64,000 nucleotides of DNA from CADEED01 sp035525785 (lineage in GTDB: Bacteria > Pseudomonadota > Gammaproteobacteria > Steroidobacterales > Steroidobacteraceae), in the NCBI GenBank assembly GCA_035525785.1, contig DATLDQ010000126.1, positions 1-64,000 on the forward strand, given 5' to 3'. Positions 25,441 to 34,950 of the stretch are shown one piece after another. The stretch's first letter is position 1; every line of letters starts with the position of its first letter. Position numbers and translations under genes: made by a program. Below the pieces are notes generated by a model. It saw only the letters and a list, made by a program, of their open reading frames with translations, did not search any database and had not been told where the DNA came from.

Positions 25441-26748
25441 TCAATGGATCAAAGCCTCGAGGATCAACACGCCGATGATGCCGACCACGCCGACGATGCC
25501 TTCCATGAGCGTCCAGCTCTTCAGCGTGTCCTTGAGCGACAGGTTGAAGTATTCCTTGGCCATCCAGAAGCCAGAGTCGTTCACGTGCGAGAACATCAGG
25601 CTGCCGGCGCCGACGGCGAGCACCATGAGATTGGGATCGACGTGCGCGGTCGCGACCACGGGAGCCATGAGCCCGGCGGCGGTCATGCCCGCGACGGTCG
25701 CGGAACCGAGCGACACGCGGATCACGCCCGCGATCAGCCAGCCCAGGATCAGCGGGTCGATGGGGATGCTCGTGAGCGACGCCGAGATCTGCTTGTCGAC
25801 GCCCGTGGCGACGAACACTTCTTTCAAGGTGCCGGCGCCCGCGATGATCAGCAGGATCACCGCGATGTCCTTCACCGAGTTGCCGTAATCATCCATGAGC
25901 GGGCCGATCTTGAGTCCGCGCGACAACCCGAGCGTGTACGTAGCCACGGCCAGCGACAGCAGCATCACGATGAGCGGGTTGGTCCAGAACCTGAGCATCG
26001 ACTGCAGGTGCTCGGGCGCCTGCGGCACCGCCATGGAACAGGCGATGAGCGCAACGGGCAGCAACGCGCTGCCGAAGCAGTTGAACGCGCTGGGCAGCTC
26101 GCTCTCGGGCCGCAGCGGAGCGACGAACAACGTGATGGGGTTCGACTTCACGTGGCGGAACAGCCGCGCGAACACGGGGCCGGCGATGATCATTGCCGGC
26201 AGGGCGACGACGATGCCGTACATCAGCGTGGTGCTGATGTCCGCGCCGAAGATCGGCAGCATCGCCGTCGGGGCCGGGTGCGGCGGCAGGAAGCCGTGCG
26301 TCACGCTCAACGACGCGAACATCGGCACGCCTACGTAGATGGGCGGCACCTTGGTCTGCTGCACCACCGAGAACACCAGCGGCACCAGCAGCACGAAGCC
26401 CACGTTGTAGAACAACGGGATGCCCACCAGGAAGCCGGTGAACATCATCGCCCAGGTGACGTGCTTCTCGCCGAACAGGCGCATGAGCACCATGGCTATC
26501 TTCTGCGCGGCGCCGCTGTTGGCGACGAGCTTGCCGAACATGGCGCCTATGCAGACGATGCCCAGCAGGCCGCCGAGCAGGTTGCCGATGCCCTTTTCGA
26601 GGACCCCGGGCACTTTCTCCGCGGGCAGCCCCAGCAGCAGCGCAGCCACGGAAGAGGCGACCAGGAACGCGAGGAAAGGCTGGATCTTCGCCCAGCTGAT
26701 CAGCAGCACCAGCAGGACGATGGAGGCGAAGACGTAGACCATCTCCAT
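25441..26748 (-). CDS. GntP-family gluconate:H+ symporter
   Basis: A 435-residue permease with about twelve hydrophobic segments. GFLPPHPAPTAMLPIFGADI and GIPLFYNVGFVLLVPLVFS are hallmark GntP-family signatures. The family imports gluconate or related sugar acids with protons. The start follows the SMP-30 stop by one base (TGACATG), so it is translationally coupled. Together with a lactonase and a glucosidase it suggests gluconate uptake; other hexuronates are possible. Confidence 0.93.
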   Translation of the reverse strand: MEMVYVFASIVLLVLLISWAKIQPFLAFLVASSVAALLLGLPAEKVPGVLEKGIGNLLGGLLGIVCIGAMFGKLVANSGAAQKIAMVLMRLFGEKHVTWAMMFTGFLVGIPLFYNVGFVLLVPLVFSVVQQTKVPPIYVGVPMFASLSVTHGFLPPHPAPTAMLPIFGADISTTLMYGIVVALPAMIIAGPVFARLFRHVKSNPITLFVAPLRPESELPSAFNCFGSALLPVALIACSMAVPQAPEHLQSMLRFWTNPLIVMLLSLAVATYTLGLSRGLKIGPLMDDYGNSVKDIAVILLIIAGAGTLKEVFVATGVDKQISASLTSIPIDPLILGWLIAGVIRVSLGSATVAGMTAAGLMAPVVATAHVDPNLMVLAVGAGSLMFSHVNDSGFWMAKEYFNLSLKDTLKSWTLMEGIVGVVGIIGVLILEALIH

Positions 26749-26749
26749 G

Positions 26750-27811
26750 TCAGAAGCCCTGGCCGGAAACGTTCAGGCGGATGCGCGCCACCATGTTGCT
26801 CGACGTGAGGAACAGCGTCTTGCCATCCTCGCCGAACTTGCAGTTGGCCGTGGCCTTGCCGTCCCAGATGCGTCCGAGGCGCTTGCCGTCCGTCGAGAGC
26901 ACGAGGATGCCGCCGGGCGCGCTCGTGAAGATGGTGCCGTCCGCGGCGACGGTGAGGCCGTCGGGAAGACCAGGGCTGTCGTTACCGATGAGGTCGGTGA
27001 CGTCGGCGAACAGTTTCTTGCCCGTGACGTTGCCGCCCTTGTCGAGCGAGTACGCCATGATGATGGCCTTGGTGGGCTCGGACTGTGTGACGTACAGGGT
27101 CTTCTCATCAGGCGAAAGCGCGACGCCATTCGGACGCACGAGCTCCTTCTCGATGACCGTGACCTTGCCGTCCTTGCCGCGGCGGTACACGCCGTTGAAC
27201 GCGATCTCCTTCTCCGGAGCGTCGTCGAACTTCTTGAAGCCGTATGGCGGGTCGGTGAAGAACAGCACGCCCGACTTCGTCTTCGCCACGTCGTTCGGGC
27301 TGGCGAACTTCTTGCCGTCGAGATTGCTGGCCAGCGTCGTCTTCCGTTTGTTCTTGAGGTCGAGGCGCTGGATGACGCGGTTGCCCGTATCGGCGTAGAC
27401 GATGCTCTTCTTGTCGTAGATGGCGAGGCCATTGGCGCCGGCTTCACGCCACACCGCCGGGTCCGGGTTCGCCGCACCCGATGGATCGAGGAATTTTTCG
27501 AGGCCACCGCCCTGCGACCACTTCCACATCTTGTTGCCGGGCACGTCGGTGAAGAGAAGATAGCCGCCGTTCCTCACCCAGATCGGGCCTTCGGCCCAGC
27601 CGAAGCCTTCCGCGAGCTTCTCGATCTTCCAGTCCTTGGGGACGATCGCGTCCATGGCCGGGTCCCAGCGGTCGATGCGCGCTTCCTCGATCTTCGTCAT
27701 CGGCACCGCGGTTTCCACGGCCTGCGCCGTGATGCTCAGCGCCGCGAGGACCAGCACCGCAGGGACAATCGTGACGCATCCACGCGCGCCGTAAGCTGAC
27801 AACATTCTCAT
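26750..27811 (-). CDS. Exported SMP-30/gluconolactonase family hydrolase
   Basis: A 353-residue periplasmic protein with a Sec signal peptide ending near ITAQA. The six-bladed propeller shows EGFGWAEGPIWV (metal-ligand Glu), SPNDVAKTKSGVLFFTDPPYGF, RPNGVALSPDEKTLYVTQS and GLPDGLTVAADG, which carry the Asn/Asp ligands of SMP-30 lactonases. Probable reaction: hydrolysis of gluconolactone or a related lactone. An ATG two codons later is equally good as start. It is sandwiched between bglX and the gluconate permease. Confidence 0.9.
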   Translation of the reverse strand: MRMLSAYGARGCVTIVPAVLVLAALSITAQAVETAVPMTKIEEARIDRWDPAMDAIVPKDWKIEKLAEGFGWAEGPIWVRNGGYLLFTDVPGNKMWKWSQGGGLEKFLDPSGAANPDPAVWREAGANGLAIYDKKSIVYADTGNRVIQRLDLKNKRKTTLASNLDGKKFASPNDVAKTKSGVLFFTDPPYGFKKFDDAPEKEIAFNGVYRRGKDGKVTVIEKELVRPNGVALSPDEKTLYVTQSEPTKAIIMAYSLDKGGNVTGKKLFADVTDLIGNDSPGLPDGLTVAADGTIFTSAPGGILVLSTDGKRLGRIWDGKATANCKFGEDGKTLFLTSSNMVARIRLNVSGQGF

Positions 27812-27821
27812 ACCCCCTCCG

Positions 27822-30176
27822 TCAATTCAGATTCGAAACGATGACCCGCGTGGGCAGCGCCGTGGCCGGCGCGTTGCCCGTCTGCGACCTGGTGATCTCG
27901 AAAGACCCGGACGCGCGCAGGTCGGCGGACGACGCACCCAGCCAGAAATCGATGCGGCCGGCTTCGATTACCCAACTACCCTTGTTCCAGAACGCCAGTT
28001 GCTCGGGCGACAGGCTGAACGTCACCCGCTTGCGCGCGCCCGGCGCGAGCTCGATGCGCTTGAAGCCGCGCAGCTCGAGCACCGGCCGCGAAACGCTGGC
28101 CACCGGGTCGCGCACGTACAGCTGCACCACTTCATCGCTGGCCACGCCGCCAATGTTCTCCACGGTGATGGCGATGTCGACGCGCTCGCCCGGCGGCACG
28201 CTGGCCGTGCTTTGCGCGAGGTCGCCGTATTTGAATTCCGTATAGGAGAGGCCATGACCGAACGCATATAAAGGAGTGATGGGCAGGTCGTGGTAGCGCA
28301 CCGTGTCCTTGGCGAGATCGGGGTCCGCGGGGCGACCCGTGGGATTCGCCGAGTAGTAGCCGGGCACCGCGCCGGTCACGCGCGGGAAGGAAGCGGGCAG
28401 ACGGCCCGCGGGCGAATACCTGCCGAACAGCGCATCGGCGACCGCGGGGCCCCCTTCGACGCCGGGCATCCAGCTCTCGAGGATGGCGGGCACGCGGTCG
28501 TGCAGCCATTGCATGGCGAGCGGACGGCCGTTGGCGAGCACCACGATGACGGGCTTGGCAGGCTTGCTGGCGGCGGCCTTGTCAGGCGGCGCCACGGCAG
28601 CGAGCACCCGGCGGGCCAGCTCGAGCTGGTTGGCCGGCAGCTCGAGATCGGAGCGGCTGCGCGCTTCGCCCGACAGGTCGAAGTCCTCGCCGATGACCAG
28701 CACGATGACGTCGGCGGCCTTCGCGGTTTTCACTGCGGCGTCGTAACCGGAATCATCCGCGGGCTTGCGCGGATCGGCGCCCGCCGCATAGGTGACCTTG
28801 AGGTTCTTCGGCGCCGCCCCCTGGATCCCCTGGAGGATGGTGACGACGTCTTCGGCCTTGCCCTGCGCGCGCCACGAGCCGAGCGCGCTCAGGCCATCAT
28901 TGGCCAGGGCGCCGATCACCGCGAGCGTGCGCGGCTTGCCGCCGTCCTCGAGCTTCAGCGGCAGTAGTTTGCCGTCGTTCTTCAGCAGCACCAGCGACTG
29001 GCGCGCCACGGCGCGCGCGGCCTCGCGGTGCTCGGCCGAGAGCAACGAGCTCTTCTCGCGCTCCACGTCGGTGTAACGCATCGGGTCGTCGAACAGCCCG
29101 AGCTGCTCCTTCACGCGCAGGATGCGCAGCACCGCCTCGTCGAGCAGCTTGAGGCGCGCCGGATCCTTGGCGATGGCGATCTGGAGATCGTCGGCGTACA
29201 CGCCGCCGACCATGTCCATGTCCACCGAGGCGTCGAGCGCGAGCAGCCCGGCCTCGGCGCGAGTAGCGGCAACGCCGTGGTTGGGCAGCTCGCCGATCGA
29301 GCCCCAGTCCGAGACCATGAGGCCCTGCCATCCCCAGCGCTCGCGCAGCGTCCCGCGAACCAGCTCGCGGTTCGCGGTGGTGGGCACCCCGGCAATGTCG
29401 TTGAAGGCCACCATGAACGAGCCGGAACCCGCGCGCGCCGCGGCGTAGAACGGCGGTAGATAGACTTCGTTGAGCGTGCGCTCGGAGAGATCGGCGGTGT
29501 TGTAGTCGCGGCCGCCGATGGCCGCGCCATAGGCGCCGAAATGCTTCGCGGTCGCCATCAGCGAGCCCGGGCGGAGCGTGTTGCCGCCCTGAAAGCCATT
29601 CACGGCCGCCACCGCCATGCGCGCACCGAGGTAGGGATCCTCGCCCGCGCCCTCGACGATGCGACCCCAGCGCGGGTCGCGCGCGATGTCGATCATGGGC
29701 GCGAAAGTCCAGTGCAGGCCGGCGGCCGTCGCTTCCTCGGCGGCGACGCGCGCGGCACGTTCCTCCGCCTCGGGCGCCCAGGTGGCGGCCAGCGCGAGCG
29801 GCACCGGGAAGATCGTGCGATAGCCGTGCACCACGTCCATCGCGAACAGCAGCGGCACGCCCAGGCGGGATTCCTCGACGGCCACTTTTTGGAGCCTGCC
29901 CAGGGGCTCGGCACCGGCGACATGAAGATAGGAACCCACCTGGCCGGCACGCACGCGGTCGAGTTCCGTGGCATCGAGGCGCGAGTTCAGGGCTTTGCTT
30001 CGGCCACCGGCGCGCTGCACGAGCTGACCGATCTTCTCCTCGAGGGTCATCTTCTTGAGGAGGGTCTCGGCGCGTGGTCCGACCTGGGCGCCGGATTGGG
30101 CAAGCGCGAGGCTGGCGCCCGAAAAGGCGGCGACAGAGACACAGGCCACCGCAATGTGGCGCGCGAAACCCGGCAA
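27822..30176 (-). CDS. bglX: GH3 beta-glucosidase, BglX type (TTG start)
   Basis: A 784-residue periplasmic glycoside hydrolase. It has the GH3 N-terminal barrel (EEKIGQLVQRAGG, MDVVHGYRTIFPVPLALA, catalytic-Asp region MVSDWGSIGEL), the second alpha/beta domain (LVIGEDFDLSGEARSRSDLELP) and the C-terminal fibronectin-III-like domain (RVTFSLSPEQLAFW). The frame can be opened to 30449, but the TTG at 30176 follows GAGGGGAGAAGCA, a strong ribosome binding site, and directly begins a signal peptide (PGFARHIAVACVSVAAFSG). Releases glucose from beta-glucosides; first gene of the cluster with the lactonase and permease. Confidence 0.93.
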   Translation of the reverse strand: MPGFARHIAVACVSVAAFSGASLALAQSGAQVGPRAETLLKKMTLEEKIGQLVQRAGGRSKALNSRLDATELDRVRAGQVGSYLHVAGAEPLGRLQKVAVEESRLGVPLLFAMDVVHGYRTIFPVPLALAATWAPEAEERAARVAAEEATAAGLHWTFAPMIDIARDPRWGRIVEGAGEDPYLGARMAVAAVNGFQGGNTLRPGSLMATAKHFGAYGAAIGGRDYNTADLSERTLNEVYLPPFYAAARAGSGSFMVAFNDIAGVPTTANRELVRGTLRERWGWQGLMVSDWGSIGELPNHGVAATRAEAGLLALDASVDMDMVGGVYADDLQIAIAKDPARLKLLDEAVLRILRVKEQLGLFDDPMRYTDVEREKSSLLSAEHREAARAVARQSLVLLKNDGKLLPLKLEDGGKPRTLAVIGALANDGLSALGSWRAQGKAEDVVTILQGIQGAAPKNLKVTYAAGADPRKPADDSGYDAAVKTAKAADVIVLVIGEDFDLSGEARSRSDLELPANQLELARRVLAAVAPPDKAAASKPAKPVIVVLANGRPLAMQWLHDRVPAILESWMPGVEGGPAVADALFGRYSPAGRLPASFPRVTGAVPGYYSANPTGRPADPDLAKDTVRYHDLPITPLYAFGHGLSYTEFKYGDLAQSTASVPPGERVDIAITVENIGGVASDEVVQLYVRDPVASVSRPVLELRGFKRIELAPGARKRVTFSLSPEQLAFWNKGSWVIEAGRIDFWLGASSADLRASGSFEITRSQTGNAPATALPTRVIVSNLN

Positions 30177-30312
30177 ATGCTTCTCCCCTCGATTTTTGTG
30201 GTCCGAATCTACCCGAAGACATTCCATACGTCGCGCTCCCGCAGGCATGAAGACGAGCGCGCGTGCCTTTGCCGTTACGGACGACGCCGCCATGAGGAGC
30301 CCGCCGCACCGG

Positions 30313-30318
30313 CATAAT
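30313..30318 (+). promoter_or_regulatory. -10-like box CATAAT immediately before dacB
   Basis: CATAAT ends six bases before the ATG at 30325. The predicted start of transcription coincides with the start codon, and the bases between show no Shine-Dalgarno sequence, so dacB may be leaderless. No good -35 is seen. Confidence 0.35.
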
Positions 30319-30324
30319 TCATCA

Positions 30325-31767
30325 ATGAACCATCCGGCATTCGTGAAATCACTGGCCCTCTTCATCTGGCTGGTGTCCTCGACAATAGTCGCCGCGCCCG
30401 CCACCACGGCCAGGCAGGGCGAGACGGCCTTGGCCGTCACCCCGGCCACCTATCTCTCGCGACTCGCCGCGGCGCGCATCCCGTCCGACGCCGCGGCCGT
30501 GATCGTGAGGCCGCTCGATGGCGGTGCGCTCAGCTGGGAAGCGAACGCGTCGAGGCCGATGAACCCGGCGAGCACCATGAAGCTGGTCACGACCTACTCG
30601 GCGTTGCATTTGTTAGGTCCGGCGTTCACGTTCCGCACCGAGGTGCTGTCGGAGGCGCCGGTCATCGGCGAGGCGTTGCGCGGCGACCTGTACGTGCGCG
30701 GCGGCGGCGATCCCAAGCTCGTGATCGAGGATCTCTGGTATCTCGCGAGCCGGCTGCGCGGCTTCGGCGTCCGCGAGATCCGCGGCGACCTGGTGCTCGA
30801 CAAGGGATTGTTCGAACCCCTGCGCCACGATCCGGCGCAGTTCGACGGCGAGGAAGGTCGGGCCTACAACGTGGGCCCGGATGCGCTGCTGCTGAATTTC
30901 AAGTCGATCGCCATCCACCTCGTGCCCGACCCGGTCGGCAAGGTGGCGCGCGTGATCGTGGTGCCCGAGATTTCCGGTCTCACCGCGCCGCGCACCGTGC
31001 CGCTCGTGGACGGCGGCTGCGGCGACTGGCGCGGGCGCCTGGGAGCCGACCTCGCCGACCCGATGAACATCCGCATTCGCGGTACGTACCCGGCCGCGTG
31101 CGGCGAGCGCATCATCCACATGGGCGCGCTCGAGCACACTAACTACTTCGCCGCCGTATTCCGCGCACTGTGGGAGCGGCAGGGCGGCACCTGGACCGGC
31201 AAGGTGCGTGAAGCCGCGGTGCCCGCCGGCGCGCGGCTCATCGTGGCGCAGGAATCACCGCCGCTGGCCATGCTCATCCGTGACATCAACAAGTTCAGCA
31301 ACAACGTGATGACGCAGCAGCTGTTCCTCACCATGGGCGCGGCCGGTGGTGAGCCCGGCAATCCGGCGCGTGGCGGCGCCGCCGTGCGCAACCTGCTGTC
31401 GGCGCGCGGCATCGAGGTGCCAGGCCTGGTGCTGGAGAACGGTTGCGGGCTGTCGCGCATCGAGCGCATCAGTGTCACCACCCTGGCCGACGTGCTGACC
31501 GACGCCTGGAAGAGCCAGTGGATGCCCGAGCTCATGGCCTCCCTCCCCATCTCGGGCGTGGACGGGACCATGAAGGCACGCAACGTACCGTCGGGCGCGG
31601 CCCACATGAAAACCGGTCTGCTCGAGGACACGCGAGCGGTGGCCGGGTACGTCATGGCCGCCAGCGGCAAGCGCTACGTGGTGGTGGCCATCATCAATCA
31701 CCCGAATGCCGGTGGCGGGACGGGCGCGCACGATGCGTTGATCGATTGGGTCTATCGGAATGGGTAA
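30325..31767 (+). CDS. dacB: D-alanyl-D-alanine carboxypeptidase/endopeptidase (PBP4 type)
   Basis: A 480-residue periplasmic penicillin-binding protein of peptidase family S13 that trims or cleaves peptidoglycan cross-links. Signal peptide near residues 1-23. Catalytic motifs: STMK (Ser83, Lys86) in NPASTMKLVTTYSALHLLG, SNN in FSNNVMTQQLF, and KTG in HMKTGLLEDTRAVAGYV. The large inserted domain after the SxxK motif is as in E. coli PBP4. Length is normal. It is divergent from bglX. Confidence 0.96.
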   Translation: MNHPAFVKSLALFIWLVSSTIVAAPATTARQGETALAVTPATYLSRLAAARIPSDAAAVIVRPLDGGALSWEANASRPMNPASTMKLVTTYSALHLLGPAFTFRTEVLSEAPVIGEALRGDLYVRGGGDPKLVIEDLWYLASRLRGFGVREIRGDLVLDKGLFEPLRHDPAQFDGEEGRAYNVGPDALLLNFKSIAIHLVPDPVGKVARVIVVPEISGLTAPRTVPLVDGGCGDWRGRLGADLADPMNIRIRGTYPAACGERIIHMGALEHTNYFAAVFRALWERQGGTWTGKVREAAVPAGARLIVAQESPPLAMLIRDINKFSNNVMTQQLFLTMGAAGGEPGNPARGGAAVRNLLSARGIEVPGLVLENGCGLSRIERISVTTLADVLTDAWKSQWMPELMASLPISGVDGTMKARNVPSGAAHMKTGLLEDTRAVAGYVMAASGKRYVVVAIINHPNAGGGTGAHDALIDWVYRNG

Positions 31768-31805
31768 GAGGCCGGTCCAGACGCGGGAATCGCCGGTTTA
31801 GCGCC

Positions 31806-31811
31806 TATAAT
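31806..31811 (+). promoter_or_regulatory. TATAAT box just before the CobW-type gene
   Basis: A consensus TATAAT ends nine bases before the ATG at 31821, leaving at most two or three bases of leader and no ribosome binding site. No -35 hexamer is obvious at 16-18 bases. No zinc-uptake-regulator palindrome was recognised next to it. Confidence 0.45.
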
Positions 31812-31820
31812 CCCTGATCT

Positions 31821-33278
31821 ATGTCAGTCACACCTTCACGTGTACCGGTCACGGTACTCACGGGCTTTCTTGGCTCCGGAAAAACCACGCTGCTGAACCG
31901 CATCCTCTCGGAGAACCACGGCAAGCGCATCGCGGTCATCGAGAATGAATTCGGCGAAGTCGGCGTCGACAGCGAGCTGGTCATCGGCGCGGAAGAGGAA
32001 CTGTTCGAGACCAACAACGGCTGCATCTGCTGCACGGTGCGCGGCGACCTCATCCGCATCCTCGGCCAGCTCATGAAGCGGCGCGACAGGTTCGATTACA
32101 TCCTCATCGAGACCACCGGCATGGCCGACCCGGGCCCCGTGGCGCAGACGTTTTTCCTCGACGACGAGCTCAAGAATACTTTCCAGCTCGATGCCATCGT
32201 GACCATGGTGGACGCCAAGCATTTCGAGCAGCACGTCGACGAGCTCAACGAGCCGGCCGAGCAGGTCGCGTTCGCGGACCTGGTGTTGCTCAACAAGACC
32301 GATCTCGTCGACCCGGCGTCGCTCGAGCGCATCGAGAGCCGCATCCGTGGCATCAACGGCACGGCGAAGATCCTGCGCACGAAGAATGCGGACGCGCCCA
32401 TCGACAAGGTGCTGAACGTCGGCGCGTTCGATCTGCAGCGTGCGCTCTCGGTGGATGAGGCGTTCCTCGAGCCCGAGTACCCCTTCGAGTGGGGTGGCGC
32501 GTACCAGCTGGCCGCCGGTGACTATCTACTGCGCGCGGGCGGCGAGCACGACGAGCATGCGCACGGCCATGGAGACGGGCAAGAGCACGTCCATGGCGAG
32601 CACTGCGTTCACGATCACGGGCATGAGCATGGGCACGCCCACGGCCATGACCACGACCATGGCGAACACGCGCACGAGGACCTCGACCTGGTCGTCGTGC
32701 CGCTCGCGTCGGCCACGCCGGGTGCCTTGAAAGACGCCATCGAGCAGGCCGTACGCGCCTTCGCCGAGCCGGCCGCGGTGGTGGGATGTCACGGCCATAT
32801 CCACGGGCCCGGCCACTACGCCCTGGACATCTCGCATGGCGGCGCGGACTTCGCGCTCGAGATCGCGCGGCCCGGCGCTCATGCATTGTTCTTCGAACAC
32901 CATCCGCTGGAGTTCGGGTTGCATCTCGTGGGCCAGCAGCCTTCGGCCGAACGCAAATTCGCTTCGCATCATCACCAGGACGACATCAGCTCCATCGGCA
33001 TCAGCGATCCGCGTCCGCTCGACCCGACCAGGCTCAACCAGTGGCTCGAGTACCTGCTCAAGACGCGTGGCCAGGACATCTTCCGCATGAAGGGCGTGCT
33101 CAACATCAAGGGTGAGGACCGCCGACACGTGTTCCATGGCGTGCACATGATGTTCGATGCGCAGGCGGAACGGCCCTGGGGCGACGCGCAGCGGTGCAAC
33201 AACCTGGTGTTCATCGGTCGCGACCTCGATCGCGCCGAGTTCGAAGCGGGCTTCGAGTCCGCGGTCGCCCGGCAATAA
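31821..33278 (+). CDS. CobW/ZNG1-type GTPase metallochaperone with histidine-rich insert
   Basis: A 485-residue G3E GTPase. GFLGSGKT (15-22) is the P-loop, CICC (68-71) the metal-binding CxCC motif, NKTD (158-161) the guanine-specificity motif, and the C-terminus holds the CobW C-terminal domain (FRMKGVLNIKGEDRRHVFHG). Between the domains, about residues 243-285, is a stretch extremely rich in His, Asp and Gly, followed by an extra ~100-residue part. Family members insert zinc or cobalt into client enzymes. At 485 residues it is longer than the usual 320-400. A WD40 protein gene follows. Confidence 0.92.
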   Translation: MSVTPSRVPVTVLTGFLGSGKTTLLNRILSENHGKRIAVIENEFGEVGVDSELVIGAEEELFETNNGCICCTVRGDLIRILGQLMKRRDRFDYILIETTGMADPGPVAQTFFLDDELKNTFQLDAIVTMVDAKHFEQHVDELNEPAEQVAFADLVLLNKTDLVDPASLERIESRIRGINGTAKILRTKNADAPIDKVLNVGAFDLQRALSVDEAFLEPEYPFEWGGAYQLAAGDYLLRAGGEHDEHAHGHGDGQEHVHGEHCVHDHGHEHGHAHGHDHDHGEHAHEDLDLVVVPLASATPGALKDAIEQAVRAFAEPAAVVGCHGHIHGPGHYALDISHGGADFALEIARPGAHALFFEHHPLEFGLHLVGQQPSAERKFASHHHQDDISSIGISDPRPLDPTRLNQWLEYLLKTRGQDIFRMKGVLNIKGEDRRHVFHGVHMMFDAQAERPWGDAQRCNNLVFIGRDLDRAEFEAGFESAVARQ

Positions 33279-33289
33279 CGTCGACCAAC

Positions 33290-34360
33290 ATGCCGAAGCA
33301 GTCCCTGTCTTTCGCGCTCGAGCCGCGCGCCACTGTCGCCTTCGACGACTACATCGCGGGCCTCGCCTGGTCGGCGGATGGCAAGTCGCTGGCCGTGGCG
33401 GGGGGCGAAGGCAAAGTCGCGCTGGCGCGGTTGAGCGGCGCGCCGGCGCCATCCACGTCGGGTTCGCTCACGCTCGATGTCATCGGTGAGCATTTGTTAG
33501 GCACGCTCGCCGTGGCCTGGCGCCCGCATGCGAACACTTTCACCACTTCGGGCCAGGACGGCGCGGTGGCGCTCTGGGACGGCGAGACGGGCAAACAGAT
33601 CAAGCGATGGAAGCCTGCGCCGACTCCTACGCAGGCGCTGGCGTTTTCTCCCACAGGCGAGCTGCTGGCGAGCGCGGCGGGCAAGACCGTGACGCTGTGG
33701 TCGGCCAATGGTGAGAAGATCCACGCATTCGCCGCGGCCAGCAGCACCGCGGTGGCGCTCGCCTTCGACAGGCCGGGCACCGATCTCGGAGTTGCCCTGA
33801 ACGGTGAGATCGCGGTGCATCGCGTGGCCTCGTCTCATGGAGGTGGGCGCTACGAAACGCGTCGCTACAAGTGGCCGGCTGCTTGTCTCACGGTAAACTT
33901 CAGCGGCAATGGCAGGTATCTCGCAAGTGGCATGGCCGATGGTTCGCTGCATTTCTGGAATCGCTCGACCGGCAAGGATTCACAGATGCGCGGCTACGAC
34001 GGCAGGCTCGAGCTCGTCGGCTGGAGCGACAACTCCCGCTACCTCGCATCGTGCACCGGCAATGAGCTGGTGCTCTGGGACTTCGGCGGCAAAGGCCCCG
34101 AAGGCACGCGCCCCATCGTGTTGAACGGTCACACCGAGCGCGTCGACACGCTCGCCTGGCAACCCGGCGGCGAGCACCTGGTCAGTGGCGGGCGGGATTG
34201 GCGCATCGCGCTGTGGCGCCCGGCGAAGTCGCGCGAGGCCATCGACGTGCAGATGGTGGATTCCGAAGTGACGGCGGTACGCTGGTCGACGGACGGAAAG
34301 CTGCTGGCCGTGGGTGAAAAGAAGGGCAGCCTCACGGTGTACGAGCTGGTGGCTCGCTGA
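33290..34360 (+). CDS. WD40 repeat protein
   Basis: A 356-residue protein composed of about seven WD40-type blades (LAWSADGKSLAVAGGEGKVALARL, with FTTSGQDGAVALWDGETGK, LASGMADGSLHFWN and LVSGGRDWRIALWRP as clear examples, each given in part). No signal peptide, so cytoplasmic. It probably acts as a scaffold. It starts 11 bases after the CobW-type gene and overlaps the next gene, so it is likely a partner of the GTPase. The ATG at 33290 is chosen as the first after that stop. Confidence 0.87.
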   Translation: MPKQSLSFALEPRATVAFDDYIAGLAWSADGKSLAVAGGEGKVALARLSGAPAPSTSGSLTLDVIGEHLLGTLAVAWRPHANTFTTSGQDGAVALWDGETGKQIKRWKPAPTPTQALAFSPTGELLASAAGKTVTLWSANGEKIHAFAAASSTAVALAFDRPGTDLGVALNGEIAVHRVASSHGGGRYETRRYKWPAACLTVNFSGNGRYLASGMADGSLHFWNRSTGKDSQMRGYDGRLELVGWSDNSRYLASCTGNELVLWDFGGKGPEGTRPIVLNGHTERVDTLAWQPGGEHLVSGGRDWRIALWRPAKSREAIDVQMVDSEVTAVRWSTDGKLLAVGEKKGSLTVYELVAR

Positions 34361-34941
34361 TGAAGGTCGAGCTGCGCGATCTCATGCCCGCCGAGCGCAA
34401 CGAGGTGCAGCAGCGCTTCGAATCGCTGGCCGGCAAACGCTTCGCGCCCTCGGCTAAAAAGCCGCGCCAGGAAGTCTGGTGGCCCAAGGCTCCGCTCGAC
34501 GGGCGCGCGTTTCCCCAAGGCATCCAACCCGCGAGCGGCGACGACGCCTTCAATGAATCCGCGCGATTGCTGGGCTTCCTGAACGGGGTCTGTGGCGGCG
34601 AGTTCTACATCGCCAATCTCAGCGCGCCGAAGCCGCACTTCCGTCACACCGGCAAGCTCGATGCCGATCTCGCGATCTGGATCCGCACGCGTCTCGTGTC
34701 GAACCCCACCTGCCTGCTCGCATCCAGCCGGGACGTGTTCCTGATCATCGAATCGCAGATGAACTACTGCGTGCTCGGTGCCTCGGCCGATGTCATCGAG
34801 CTCTTCGAAAAGCGGTTCGGCGGCGCCGACACACTCAAGCGCACGTTCTCGGACTATGTCGACCAGCGGCGCGTGGGCGCGGACCTCGACGATCTCAAGT
34901 GGGCGCAGGACTATCTATTAAAGTGGTCGGGCTGGGCCTGA
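34360..34941 (+). CDS. Protein of unknown function in the CobW/WD40 operon
   Basis: A 193-residue soluble protein with no recognised domain. It contains scattered tryptophans (EVWWPKAP, LAIWIRTRL, WAQDYLLKWSGWA) and a cysteine in FLNGVCGGEFYIAN. Its ATG overlaps the WD40 stop codon (TGATG), so it is translationally coupled. The conserved-looking operon with a metallochaperone suggests a role in the same process, which is inference. Confidence 0.7.
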   Translation: MKVELRDLMPAERNEVQQRFESLAGKRFAPSAKKPRQEVWWPKAPLDGRAFPQGIQPASGDDAFNESARLLGFLNGVCGGEFYIANLSAPKPHFRHTGKLDADLAIWIRTRLVSNPTCLLASSRDVFLIIESQMNYCVLGASADVIELFEKRFGGADTLKRTFSDYVDQRRVGADLDDLKWAQDYLLKWSGWA

Positions 34942-34950
34942 CCCGCCGGG

